A stretch of 64,000 nucleotides of DNA, taken from assembly GCA_050250815.1 (NCBI GenBank), contig JBFWNY010000015.1, positions 24,817 to 88,816 of the forward strand, in the 5' to 3' direction. This DNA is from JAEUMD01 sp050250815 (GTDB lineage Bacteria > Pseudomonadota > Alphaproteobacteria > Rhizobiales > Hyphomicrobiaceae). Positions 35,046 to 43,608 of this stretch are shown here, piece after piece. The notes under the pieces are model-generated. The model made no database searches and was not told the origin of the DNA. It saw nothing but the letters and a program-made list of their open reading frames with translations. The position numbers were made by a program, and so were the translations under genes. Position 1 is the first letter of the stretch. Each line of letters opens with the position of its first letter.

Positions 35046-35753
35046 TCAGTTGACCTTGTCCTTGCCGGTGGCTCGCTCCTTCTCCAGACGCTCGCGCTCA
35101 GCGTAGCGCTCCAGGTGGAAGCGCTGGAAGTTGCGGTCCTTCTCGTAGACCTTGGCCCGCACCCAGGTGAACATGTCGTAGAACGTCCCCGGGCCAATTC
35201 CCAAGTTCATGCGCGCAACCTCGAGCGGCGCACCCCATTGGCCCTTCAAACCGTCGATGTCCTCCTTGAAGAAGATGACGGTCGGCGTGAACATGATGCC
35301 CCAACGCTCGGCAAGCTTCTTCTCCGGCATCTTCTCGCCGTCGAAATCCGTGACCTCGCGCGCGCCCCACATGTCGAACTGGATGACGGCGAAGTTCTCC
35401 CGCACATAGTCGTTGATGTAGCGCTTCTTCAGCACCTCGGTGTGCATCTTCACGCAGTAGATGCAGCCGCGCTGTTCGAAGATGATGGCGAGGCGCTTGC
35501 CCTTCGCCTTGGCCTCCGCAAAGTCCTCGCGAAGATCGAAGAACGATTGCACGAACCATTTCTGATGATAGATGCCGTCGTCGCCTTTGGATGGTTCCAC
35601 CGGCGGAGCGTCCGCGCCCATCGCTGGCGGCAGGACCGTGGATGGCTCAGCGATCGCGGGTGCCGCAACGGGGCTGCCAACTGAGAGAAGCACGCCGAGC
35701 GCCAGCACCAGCGCGAACCTATGCCGTGCGGCGGAGCGTGATGAGCAAGACAT
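35046..35753 (-). CDS. SoxW-like thioredoxin-fold protein (copy 2)
   Basis: The 235-residue exported thioredoxin-fold protein has a signal peptide (RFALVLALGVLLSVGSPVAAPAIA) and the redox motif CIYC at 97-100 in IIFEQRGCIYCVKMH. It shares with copy 1 (3805-4440) the segments DLREDFAEAKAKGK, VTDFDG, KLAERW and MFTPTVIFF. It is transcribed after the TSUP permease gene, which suggests thiol or sulfur-compound handling, by analogy with SoxW/SoxS and TauE-type proteins. Confidence 0.85.
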   Translation of the reverse strand: MSCSSRSAARHRFALVLALGVLLSVGSPVAAPAIAEPSTVLPPAMGADAPPVEPSKGDDGIYHQKWFVQSFFDLREDFAEAKAKGKRLAIIFEQRGCIYCVKMHTEVLKKRYINDYVRENFAVIQFDMWGAREVTDFDGEKMPEKKLAERWGIMFTPTVIFFKEDIDGLKGQWGAPLEVARMNLGIGPGTFYDMFTWVRAKVYEKDRNFQRFHLERYAERERLEKERATGKDKVN

Positions 35754-35817
35754 GCGGCCTCTCCGTTGGCTTGGACTTGGCCCAGTGTAGGGGCTGGTCG
35801 TCGGCCGCGCCACCCCA

Positions 35818-36660
35818 TCAGCCACCGGACAACAGAATGGACAGGAAGCGGGAGACGACCACGCAGAGGAACAGAGCAAAGGCCTGTTCCAGGCGCCGTT
35901 TGGGGATGCCATGGGCAAGACGCACGCCCATCGGGGCCATCATCACACTGAGTGGAATGATGAGTGCCGCACCGATCAGGCTGACGTAGCCGAGCGACAA
36001 AGGCGGCGTGCCGGCCACGCCCCAGCCCGCCCAGATAAAACCCAGCGTACCGGGGATCGAGATCATCGGACCGAAGCCCGAGGATGTGCCCACCGCCTGC
36101 AACACCGAGCGGCCGTAGAGCGTCATCATGGCGACCGTGAAGGCCGCGCCGCCGATGGAAATGAGCACCGATACGTAACCCACGACCGTCGCATAGGCCT
36201 CGACGAGCCGGCTCTTGGGGATCTCGTCGCCCAGTCGCCATGTGTCGCGGCCGAACCAGAGCTTCAACGCCATGATCGAGCCGAACACGACCCAGAACCA
36301 CTTGAGCGCGGTGCTCGACACGCCGCTGGCAGTCAGAATGCCCGCGATGACGCCAAGCACGGTCCACGGTCCGAGGCGGCGCAGCAGGTCCATGTCCACC
36401 GACCCCTTGGCGCGATGCGCCGAGAAGGAGCGGAACGAGGTCGGCACGATGACGGCGAGCGAAGTGCCCAGCGCCATGTGCATGCGGATCCCGGGATCGA
36501 CACCAAGCGCCGCAAAGGTCTCATAGAGGACTGGCACCATGATGCCGCCGCCGCCGATACCGAGCAGTCCCGACAGCAGGCCGACCATCGCGCCCGCGGC
36601 CGCAAGCGCCAGGACCAGCAACGCCAGACCGGAGGCGGACATGGTGATCTCGACCGGCAT
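35818..36660 (-). CDS. TSUP-family (TauE/SafE) permease
   Basis: The 280-residue inner-membrane protein has eight or so helices and the TSUP signature near the start: GLLSGLLGIGGGGIMVPVL, repeated in the second half as SIGGAAFTVAMM. Members export or import sulfite, sulfonates or organosulfur compounds. It is 64 bases upstream of the SoxW-like gene on the same strand, so a shared function in sulfur compound transport and reduction is plausible. Confidence 0.92.
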   Translation of the reverse strand: MPVEITMSASGLALLVLALAAAGAMVGLLSGLLGIGGGGIMVPVLYETFAALGVDPGIRMHMALGTSLAVIVPTSFRSFSAHRAKGSVDMDLLRRLGPWTVLGVIAGILTASGVSSTALKWFWVVFGSIMALKLWFGRDTWRLGDEIPKSRLVEAYATVVGYVSVLISIGGAAFTVAMMTLYGRSVLQAVGTSSGFGPMISIPGTLGFIWAGWGVAGTPPLSLGYVSLIGAALIIPLSVMMAPMGVRLAHGIPKRRLEQAFALFLCVVVSRFLSILLSGG

Positions 36661-36684
36661 GTCCTTCCCCCGCGCTGTCGCGCA

Positions 36685-37692
36685 TCACTGGGCCGCCAGC
36701 GCGGCCAGCGCTGCGTCCCCCTCGGCAATCGCCAGCGCCTCGACCAGTGCTTCCGCACGCGCTGCCGGGCCGACGCCGTTCTCGCTCAGATGCCGGCGGA
36801 ACGCTCGCGCCCGCGGCCGCCCGTGATACAACCCCAGCATATGCCGTGTCACGTTGTTGAGGCGGCCGCCCGCCGCGATGTGGCGCGCCACGTAGGAGAC
36901 CATTTCCTCAACCGCCCGGCGCCGCGACACCGGCTCGTCCGTCGTGCCGAAAAAGCGGCGGTCGACGTCGGCGAGGATGTAGGGCGTCTGGTAGGCCGCC
37001 CGGCCGAGCATGACGCCGTCGACATGATTCAGGTGCGCCCGGGCCTCGTCGAGACCGCCAATTCCGCCGTTGATGACGACGGTGAGTTCGGGCCGCACCT
37101 GCTTGAGGCGATAGACGCGGAGATAGTCGAGCGGCGGCACTTCGCGGTTCTCTTTTGGTGACAGGCCCGACAGCCAAGCCTTGCGCGCATGCACGATGAA
37201 ATGCCGGCAGCCGGCAGCCGCCACGCGGTCGACGAAGCTCTGGAAGTCGGCCTCGCCATCCTGGTCGTCGATGCCGATGCGGCACTTGACGGTGACCGGC
37301 ACCGCCGACCCCACGGCATCCCCCATGGCCCGAATGCAGCGGCCGACGAGGTCCGGCTCGGCCATCAGGCAGGCCCCGAAACGGCCCTCCTGCACGCGGT
37401 CGGAGGGGCAGCCGACGTTGAGGTTGATCTCGTCGTAGCCCAGCGAAGCCCCGACCGCGGCGGCCTCGGCGAGCTTGCCCGGATCGGAGCCGCCCAGTTG
37501 CAGAGCCACCGGATGCTCCTGCTTGTCGAACCCGAGAAGGCGTTCGCGGTCGCCATGCAGGACGGCGTCGGCGGTAACCATCTCGGTATAGAGCAAGGCA
37601 TGCTGCGTCAGCTGCCGGTGGAAGTAGCGGCAGTGCCGGTCCGTCCAATCCATCATTGGGGCCACGGAAAAGATATGGGGCGCGGGCGGCAT
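36685..37692 (-). CDS. dusA: tRNA-dihydrouridine synthase A
   Basis: DusA reduces uridine 20/20a in tRNA D-loops using FMN and NADPH. The 335-residue protein begins PHIFSVAPMMDWTDRHCRYF, has the catalytic cysteine in EINLNVGCPSDRV, the FMN loop VINGGIGGLDEA and the typical HVDGVMLGRAAYQTPY. The ATG at 37692 precedes this conserved N-terminus. It is next to the TSUP gene on the same strand, 25 bases away. Confidence 0.95.
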   Translation of the reverse strand: MPPAPHIFSVAPMMDWTDRHCRYFHRQLTQHALLYTEMVTADAVLHGDRERLLGFDKQEHPVALQLGGSDPGKLAEAAAVGASLGYDEINLNVGCPSDRVQEGRFGACLMAEPDLVGRCIRAMGDAVGSAVPVTVKCRIGIDDQDGEADFQSFVDRVAAAGCRHFIVHARKAWLSGLSPKENREVPPLDYLRVYRLKQVRPELTVVINGGIGGLDEARAHLNHVDGVMLGRAAYQTPYILADVDRRFFGTTDEPVSRRRAVEEMVSYVARHIAAGGRLNNVTRHMLGLYHGRPRARAFRRHLSENGVGPAARAEALVEALAIAEGDAALAALAAQ

Positions 37693-37889
37693 ATTGCGCG
37701 GACGACCTTGTTGGCAGGCGGCTTCGTCTCCCTGTAGCACGGCAGGGCCAGACAGCGCGCATGCGTCGCTCGGGCGCTCCCGACATACCGAGCCCGCCCG
37801 GCGCAAAATGTGCTAGGAGGCAGATTGGCGCCGCTCCCCGCCCGTTGCGGCGCCGGCGCGCCGCGCGGCGCATCTGACCCAAGAGACGC

Positions 37890-40544
37890 ATGAAGACCGA
37901 TACGCCACGCCACATCCGCCTCAAGGATTACCGGCCGCCCGCCTATCTTATCGACACGGTCGATCTGGATGTGCACCTGCATCCGACGAAAGCCTGCGTC
38001 CGCGCGCGTCTCAAGGTGCGGCCAAATCCGTCATCGCCGGGAGCCCGTGGTCCGCTCCGGCTCGACGGCGAACATCTCTGGCTCGAGAGCATCGCCCTCG
38101 ACGGCAAGGCGCTGTCGCCGGGTGTCGACTATGACGTGGACGACCGCGGCCTCACGGTCCTGGAGCCGCCGGGCAAGCCTTTCCGGCTTGAGACCGTCAC
38201 CTTCGTCGATCCTGACGCCAACAAGGCCCTGCAGGGCCTCTACCGCTCGCGCGGCGTTTACTGCACGCAGTGCGAAGCGCAGGGGTTCCGCCGCATCACC
38301 TACTTCATTGACCGCCCCGACGTGCTGTCCACCTACGTCGTGCGTATCGAGGCGGACATCGACGAGGCGCCGGTGCTGTTATCGAATGGCGACCTTGTCG
38401 AACGCGGTACCGTCAAGTCGGGCAAGCGCCATTACGCGCTGTGGCGCGACCCCCATCCCAAGCCCTGCTACCTGTTCGCGCTCGTCGGCGGACGCTTCAC
38501 CTCGATCGCCTCCGACCACACGACTCCCGGCGGGCAGAAGGTCGACCTGCGCATCTACGTGGAGCCCGGTCTCGAGAAGCGCGCGGGCTGGGCCATGGAC
38601 AGCCTCAAGCGATCGATGGTGTGGGACGAGAGGCGCTTCGGCCGGGAGTACGATCTGGGCACCTTCAACATTGTTGCCGTCTCCGACTTCAATCTGGGGG
38701 CGATGGAGAACAAGGGCCTCAATATCTTCAACGACCGCCTTGTCCTGGCCTCGCCCGAAACCGCGACGGACGCCATGTTCGAGGCCATCGAGAGCGTCGT
38801 CGCGCACGAGTACTTCCACAACTGGACCGGCAACCGGGTCACCTGCCGCGACTGGTTTCAGCTGTGCCTCAAGGAAGGGCTCACCGTCTTCCGCGACCAG
38901 GAGTTTTCCGGCGACGAGCGCTCGCGAACGGTGCAACGCATCACCGACGTCCGACAGCTGCGCGCACATCAGTTCCCCGAGGACGGCGGACCGCTCGCCC
39001 ATCCCGTGCGGCCCAGCTCCTACATCGAGATCAACAACTTCTATACCGCCACCGTCTACGAGAAGGGCGCCGAGCTGGTGCGCATGCTGCTCACCATCCT
39101 GGGCGACGGTGCCTTCCGCGCCGGCATGGACCTCTACTTTGAGCGTCATGACGGGCAGGCCGCGACGGTCGAGGACTTCCTGGCCGCGATGTCCGACGCA
39201 AGCGGACGCGATCTCGATCAGTTCAAAACCTGGTACGAGCAGGCCGGCACGCCTGAACTCGTCTGCTCTGTCGCACACGACGCGCGCGCCAGGACAGTCG
39301 AGCTGAAATTCGCGCAGGTGCTGCCGGCGACCACCGGCGAGACGCGCAAGCGGCCGCTGCACATTCCCGTGCGCCTCGGCCTCGTCGGAGCGGATGGCCA
39401 GGACCTCCCGCTGCGGCTCGCCGACGGCACCGAAGTCGCAGACGGCGTGGTTCACGTCACGCGCCGGCAACAGGCTTTCCGCTTCGTCGATATTCCGGCC
39501 CGCCCCGTGCCGTCCGTCCTGCGCGGCTTCTCGGCGCCGGTAAACCTCACACTCGACCTCACCGATCGCGACCTTGAATTCCTGATGGCCAACGACAGCG
39601 ACTTGTTCAATCGCTGGCAGGCGGCCAACAGCTTTGCGACGCGCACGATGGTGCAAATCGTCGAGGCGCTGAAGGCGGGCAAGCGCAGTACGCGCGGGCT
39701 CGCCTATGCGCGCGCACTCGGCGCCACGATCGCCGACGAGACGCTGGAGCCCGCATACCGCGCCGAGATGCTCAAGCTGCCGACGCAGGCCGACGTCGCG
39801 CGCGAGATCGCCCATGACGTCGACCCGACCCTGGTTTTCCGCGCCCACAAGCAGCTTTCACGGCTGGTCGCGCAGGCGCTCAGCAAGGAGCTGGGGCAGA
39901 TCTACCGCCGCATGACCGATACAGGGTCTTTCTCGCCGGATGCAACGGCGGCCGGGCGGCGTGCGCTGCGCAATGCCGTGCTGACGCTTCTGGTCCAACG
40001 GCGCACGCCAGCCGACATCGCTCTGGCCGAGCGGCACTCCACCCGGGCGAGCAATATGACCGACGAGGCGCACGCGCTGATGCTGCTCTCCTCCCAGGGC
40101 GGGGAAGCCGGTGAGCGCGCCCTGGCACGCTTCTACGATCGCTGGCGGGAGGACCACCTCGTCATCGATACCTGGTTTGCGGCCCAGGCGATCGCACCGC
40201 TGCCCGCCACGATTGAGAGGCTCAACAAATTGCTGAGCCACCCGTTGTTCTCGATCACGGCGCCCAACAAGGTTCGGGCGCTGGTGGGCAATTTCGCGAC
40301 GCTCAATCCCGTCCAGTTCAACCGCCCGGACGGCAAGGGCTATCGCTTCGTCACCGATCAGGTGCTCGCCATCGAGCGCTTCAACCCGCAGGTGGCCGCG
40401 CGCATCCTGGGCTGCTTCAGGAGCTGGCGCGCGCTGGAGCCGCGCCGCCGCCGCGAGGCGCGCAAGTCGCTGGCGCGTGTCGCAGCGACAGAGAACCTTT
40501 CGCGCGACGTGTACGAGATCGTATCGCGCACGCTCGACGGCTGA
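37890..40544 (+). CDS. pepN: Aminopeptidase N
   Basis: PepN is an M1 zinc aminopeptidase that trims N-terminal residues from peptides in the cytoplasm. The 884-residue protein has the substrate-binding GAMEN at 270-274, the zinc motif HEYFH at 306-310 and the third ligand Glu329 in LKEGLTVF. The four-domain layout and size match the bacterial type. Confidence 0.97.
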   Translation: MKTDTPRHIRLKDYRPPAYLIDTVDLDVHLHPTKACVRARLKVRPNPSSPGARGPLRLDGEHLWLESIALDGKALSPGVDYDVDDRGLTVLEPPGKPFRLETVTFVDPDANKALQGLYRSRGVYCTQCEAQGFRRITYFIDRPDVLSTYVVRIEADIDEAPVLLSNGDLVERGTVKSGKRHYALWRDPHPKPCYLFALVGGRFTSIASDHTTPGGQKVDLRIYVEPGLEKRAGWAMDSLKRSMVWDERRFGREYDLGTFNIVAVSDFNLGAMENKGLNIFNDRLVLASPETATDAMFEAIESVVAHEYFHNWTGNRVTCRDWFQLCLKEGLTVFRDQEFSGDERSRTVQRITDVRQLRAHQFPEDGGPLAHPVRPSSYIEINNFYTATVYEKGAELVRMLLTILGDGAFRAGMDLYFERHDGQAATVEDFLAAMSDASGRDLDQFKTWYEQAGTPELVCSVAHDARARTVELKFAQVLPATTGETRKRPLHIPVRLGLVGADGQDLPLRLADGTEVADGVVHVTRRQQAFRFVDIPARPVPSVLRGFSAPVNLTLDLTDRDLEFLMANDSDLFNRWQAANSFATRTMVQIVEALKAGKRSTRGLAYARALGATIADETLEPAYRAEMLKLPTQADVAREIAHDVDPTLVFRAHKQLSRLVAQALSKELGQIYRRMTDTGSFSPDATAAGRRALRNAVLTLLVQRRTPADIALAERHSTRASNMTDEAHALMLLSSQGGEAGERALARFYDRWREDHLVIDTWFAAQAIAPLPATIERLNKLLSHPLFSITAPNKVRALVGNFATLNPVQFNRPDGKGYRFVTDQVLAIERFNPQVAARILGCFRSWRALEPRRRREARKSLARVAATENLSRDVYEIVSRTLDG

Positions 40545-40727
40545 AATTGCGCGGTTGTCGCCATCCGAACAAGGTTCGACGCCTCACGATCGCCATCTTC
40601 TCTCTTGCGCGCAATTAAACTCCCTCGACAGGTGAGTCGCGCATTTGAGACACTGAAATTGCGATTCGGTCCGGGGGCACGGCACCGCGCGCAAGGGCAA
40701 ATTTCACACGAGTTCGGGGGAATTCAC

Positions 40728-41876
40728 ATGGCGTGGACGACGTCCGCACGCCCGCGGGGGAGATTTGCGTTTGGCGACCCAGCGGCCTTGCGGCTGCATC
40801 ACGCCATTCCGGCCCCCTTGCAGATGTTCCTGGCCGTTTGGCCGGTGCACACGGTCAAAGCTCCCAGCCTCGCACTCTCGGCTCTTTCGGTGTCTCACAC
40901 TGCCACGTTCGCCGCACTGTTGCCCAGCGCACCGTCCCCGATCGTGGTGCTCATTCCCGTCGTCGTGAGCTTCGTCGTTTGTCTCATTGCGATCCGCAGC
41001 AGCACGCAAGCCGAGGCGCCATCGGCTCACTTCGACAACCGCGACAAGCGCGAGCCGAAGACCGCTACCGGCGTCCTTGCGAACGGAGTGCTGGTGGGAG
41101 AGGCCGCCGAAGTTGCCGATCCGCCACCGGCCGCTGGCTGCCCTACCGTTGCCCTAGCCTCAGCGACGCAAGCATCGGACGTACCCCTGCGCACTGACCT
41201 GCGCAACGAACTAATGGCGCGGGTTTGTCACGAGTTGCGCACCCCACTCAATGCGGTCGTCGGCTTCTCCGATGTCATGGAGAGCCAGATGTTCGGGCCG
41301 CTCGGTCATCCTCGCTACGAGGAGTACGTCGCCCACATCAGCGAAAGCAGTCGCAAACTGCTCAAGAGCGCCGAGGACACGCTGGCCATGACCGCGGTCC
41401 TGACCGGTCCCGAGAGAGCCCGCAGCGACCGTTTCTCGCTGGCAGCCGTGGTCCACGAGGCGGTCAAGGTTCATGCGGCGGACCTCCACCGCAAGCATCT
41501 GACCGTAACGACCGACATCGCCGATGAGATCGAGGTCACCGCGCGACGCCGCGCCATCCGGCAAGCCGTCGTCAATCTGCTCGCCGAGGCGATCGCACGC
41601 GCGGAGGACGCTTGCCGCATCTCGATCCGCGCCGGTCACGGCTTCGACAAGGTGGCGCTGGACATCGCCGTCGAGAAGACCCGACACGTCACGACCTTTG
41701 CCGAAGCCTCGCTGCCCATCTGTCTGGCACGTACGCTTCTGGAGCTTGACGGCGCGCCGTTGCATGAGCGCGAGGACGGCGGCATCTGGCGCGCCTCGAC
41801 CGAGCTGGAGCGGGCCCTGCAAACCGACTTCTTCATCCGCCCGGCGACGACCGGCGGCGGATTGCGCCTGCAATAG
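40728..41876 (+). CDS. Degenerate histidine-kinase-like protein
   Basis: The 382-residue protein has two weak hydrophobic segments in its first 90 residues, then a HisKA-type dimerisation domain with the phosphoacceptor His in VCHELRTPLNAVVGFSDV. Its ATPase region is degenerate: the N box reads VNLLAEAIARA, and no DTG or GLGL motif follows. It may be a phosphotransferase or a pseudokinase rather than an active kinase. It is paralogous to the kinase at 29.3 kb (shared HELRTPLNA and FGP..HP-YEEY segments). The ATG at 40728 has GGGGGA 7 bases before it. Confidence 0.75.
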   Translation: MAWTTSARPRGRFAFGDPAALRLHHAIPAPLQMFLAVWPVHTVKAPSLALSALSVSHTATFAALLPSAPSPIVVLIPVVVSFVVCLIAIRSSTQAEAPSAHFDNRDKREPKTATGVLANGVLVGEAAEVADPPPAAGCPTVALASATQASDVPLRTDLRNELMARVCHELRTPLNAVVGFSDVMESQMFGPLGHPRYEEYVAHISESSRKLLKSAEDTLAMTAVLTGPERARSDRFSLAAVVHEAVKVHAADLHRKHLTVTTDIADEIEVTARRRAIRQAVVNLLAEAIARAEDACRISIRAGHGFDKVALDIAVEKTRHVTTFAEASLPICLARTLLELDGAPLHEREDGGIWRASTELERALQTDFFIRPATTGGGLRLQ

Positions 41877-41906
41877 CAGGGTGCGCGCTCCCGCGCCGGC
41901 TGTCCG

Positions 41907-42443
41907 TCAAGGCTTACTCTCGCCCTTGCTGTCGCCGCTCTTCTTCTTGAGCGCTTCGAGGTCGCGCATGGCCTGGATGCCGTACTTCTGACCGATGGCG
42001 CCACCGCGCTGCATCAGCTCAGGCATGGCAGCGATGAACTTGGCGCCTGTCCCCGACCGGTAGAAGCCCGAGATCTCGTCGAGCTCAGCCGTCGTGAACC
42101 GTTCCGCATAAAGTGCCGACAAGTCGTCGACCATCTGGTCGCGATAGGTCTGGAAGCGCTTGGAGAACTCGGCGAACTCCGCTTCCATCCGGGCCGCCTG
42201 GTCGGCGCCTCCGCCGGCCTCGATGGCACCTTTGGTGATGCCATCCTTCATCACGTCGAGCATGAGTTCGATCTGCTTCTTGGCGCCTGTCGCCTCGATC
42301 AAGCCGCGCGCAGCCTCCAGCCGCTTGGCATCGATGGCCGCCGGAGCCTCCTGGGCAAGCGCGTGGCCTGCGCCACCAAGCGAAGCGGCGAGGCACAACA
42401 TCACCAGTGCCGCCGGGCCGTACCACCGAGCCTTGCCGATCAT
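41907..42443 (-). CDS. DUF2059 family exported protein
   Basis: The 178-residue protein has a signal peptide (AALVMLCLAASLGGAGHALAQ) and a helical DUF2059 domain: RLEAARGLIEATGAKKQI, MVDDLSALYAERFTTAELDE, ISGFYRSGTGAKFIAAMPEL. It is periplasmic. The function is unknown. The ATG at 42443 directly precedes the signal peptide. The gene is convergent with the degenerate kinase. Confidence 0.9.
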   Translation of the reverse strand: MIGKARWYGPAALVMLCLAASLGGAGHALAQEAPAAIDAKRLEAARGLIEATGAKKQIELMLDVMKDGITKGAIEAGGGADQAARMEAEFAEFSKRFQTYRDQMVDDLSALYAERFTTAELDEISGFYRSGTGAKFIAAMPELMQRGGAIGQKYGIQAMRDLEALKKKSGDSKGESKP

Positions 42444-42674
42444 GAAAAGCACTCCTTGTGCAATGTGTTGCACCCGGCGCATGCCGCCTCTGGGAGACGG
42501 AACGGTGCGAGTGCCGGGAATCGACAGTACCGATCTCATGTCGGCCATCGCCTGCTGCATTTAGCATGGCCCGGACGCGCCCGTCGCGGGTTGTGCCTGC
42601 CCCCCACCAGATGACCCTGGCCTCCGGGCGCGCGCCGCGATACAGCGATCAGTATCAACGCGCGGGGAATATCT

Positions 42675-43565
42675 ATGACGGCCACGGCAAGTGACACAGC
42701 TGCATTCGAGGAAATCTGGTTCACCACACGTGACGGGCTGAGGCTTTATGCCCGCCACTACCGCGCAGCGCGCAAATCGCGGCAGCGCCCCGTGCTCTGT
42801 CTTGCCGGGTTGACCCGTAACAGCCGGGATTTCCACGTCATAGCCACCGCGTTGTCCAAGCGGTGGGGCGCACCCCGCGACGTCTATACCCTCGACACGC
42901 GTGGACGCGGTCTCTCCGACCACGATCCCGACTGGAAGAACTACACCGTACCGATCGAAATGCTGGACGCGGTCGACTTCCTGACGAGCCGCGGCCTTGC
43001 CGATGTAGCCGTTATCGGCACCTCGCGCGGCGGCCTCATCGCCATGGTGATGGCTGCCGCTCAGCCCGGCACCATCGGCACAGTCGTGCTCAACGACATC
43101 GGCCCTGTCGTGGAGACCGCCGGGCTACTGCGGATCAGCGGTTATGTCGGGCGCACGCCAACTCCTGCCAGCTGGGAGGATGCCGGACGCATCACCCGTT
43201 CGATCAACGAGCGCCAGTTTCCGAAAATTTCGGATGCGGAGTGGGTCGAGGTTGCCCGTCAGTGGTTCAACGAGAAAGCCGGCCGCCCCGCACCTAGCTA
43301 TGATCCGGCGGTGGGACGCTCGCTCTCCGTGCTGGAAGGGCCGATGCCGCCGCTATGGGCGCAGTTCGGTGCGCTCGAACGCGTACCCGTAATGGTGCTG
43401 CGCGGCGACAGGTCCGACATCCTGTCCGCCGCGACCGTCGAGGAAATGCAGCGGCGGCACACCAACCTGACGACGTTCATCGTCCCCGATCAAGGCCATC
43501 CGCCATTGCTGCGCGACGAAGCATCCATCTCGAGCATCGCCCGCTTCCTCGACGAGGCAGGCTGA
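42675..43565 (+). CDS. Alpha/beta-hydrolase
   Basis: This is a 296-residue alpha/beta-hydrolase fold enzyme. The oxyanion region is VLCLAGLTRNSRDF, the nucleophile serine lies in IGTSRGGLIAM, the acid in LRGDRSDIL and the catalytic His in PDQGHPPLL. It is cytoplasmic. Substrate unknown; the first 40 residues resemble esterase/lipase members. Confidence 0.9.
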   Translation: MTATASDTAAFEEIWFTTRDGLRLYARHYRAARKSRQRPVLCLAGLTRNSRDFHVIATALSKRWGAPRDVYTLDTRGRGLSDHDPDWKNYTVPIEMLDAVDFLTSRGLADVAVIGTSRGGLIAMVMAAAQPGTIGTVVLNDIGPVVETAGLLRISGYVGRTPTPASWEDAGRITRSINERQFPKISDAEWVEVARQWFNEKAGRPAPSYDPAVGRSLSVLEGPMPPLWAQFGALERVPVMVLRGDRSDILSAATVEEMQRRHTNLTTFIVPDQGHPPLLRDEASISSIARFLDEAG

Positions 43566-43608
43566 GGCGGGGTGGGGCCCAGCAGCCCTGCACATACGGG
43601 ACCGAGCG

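Noticed and set aside
38379..39848. 489-residue open frame on the minus strand within pepN
   Set aside because: Shadow of the aminopeptidase N gene, whose HEXXH and GAMEN motifs are intact.
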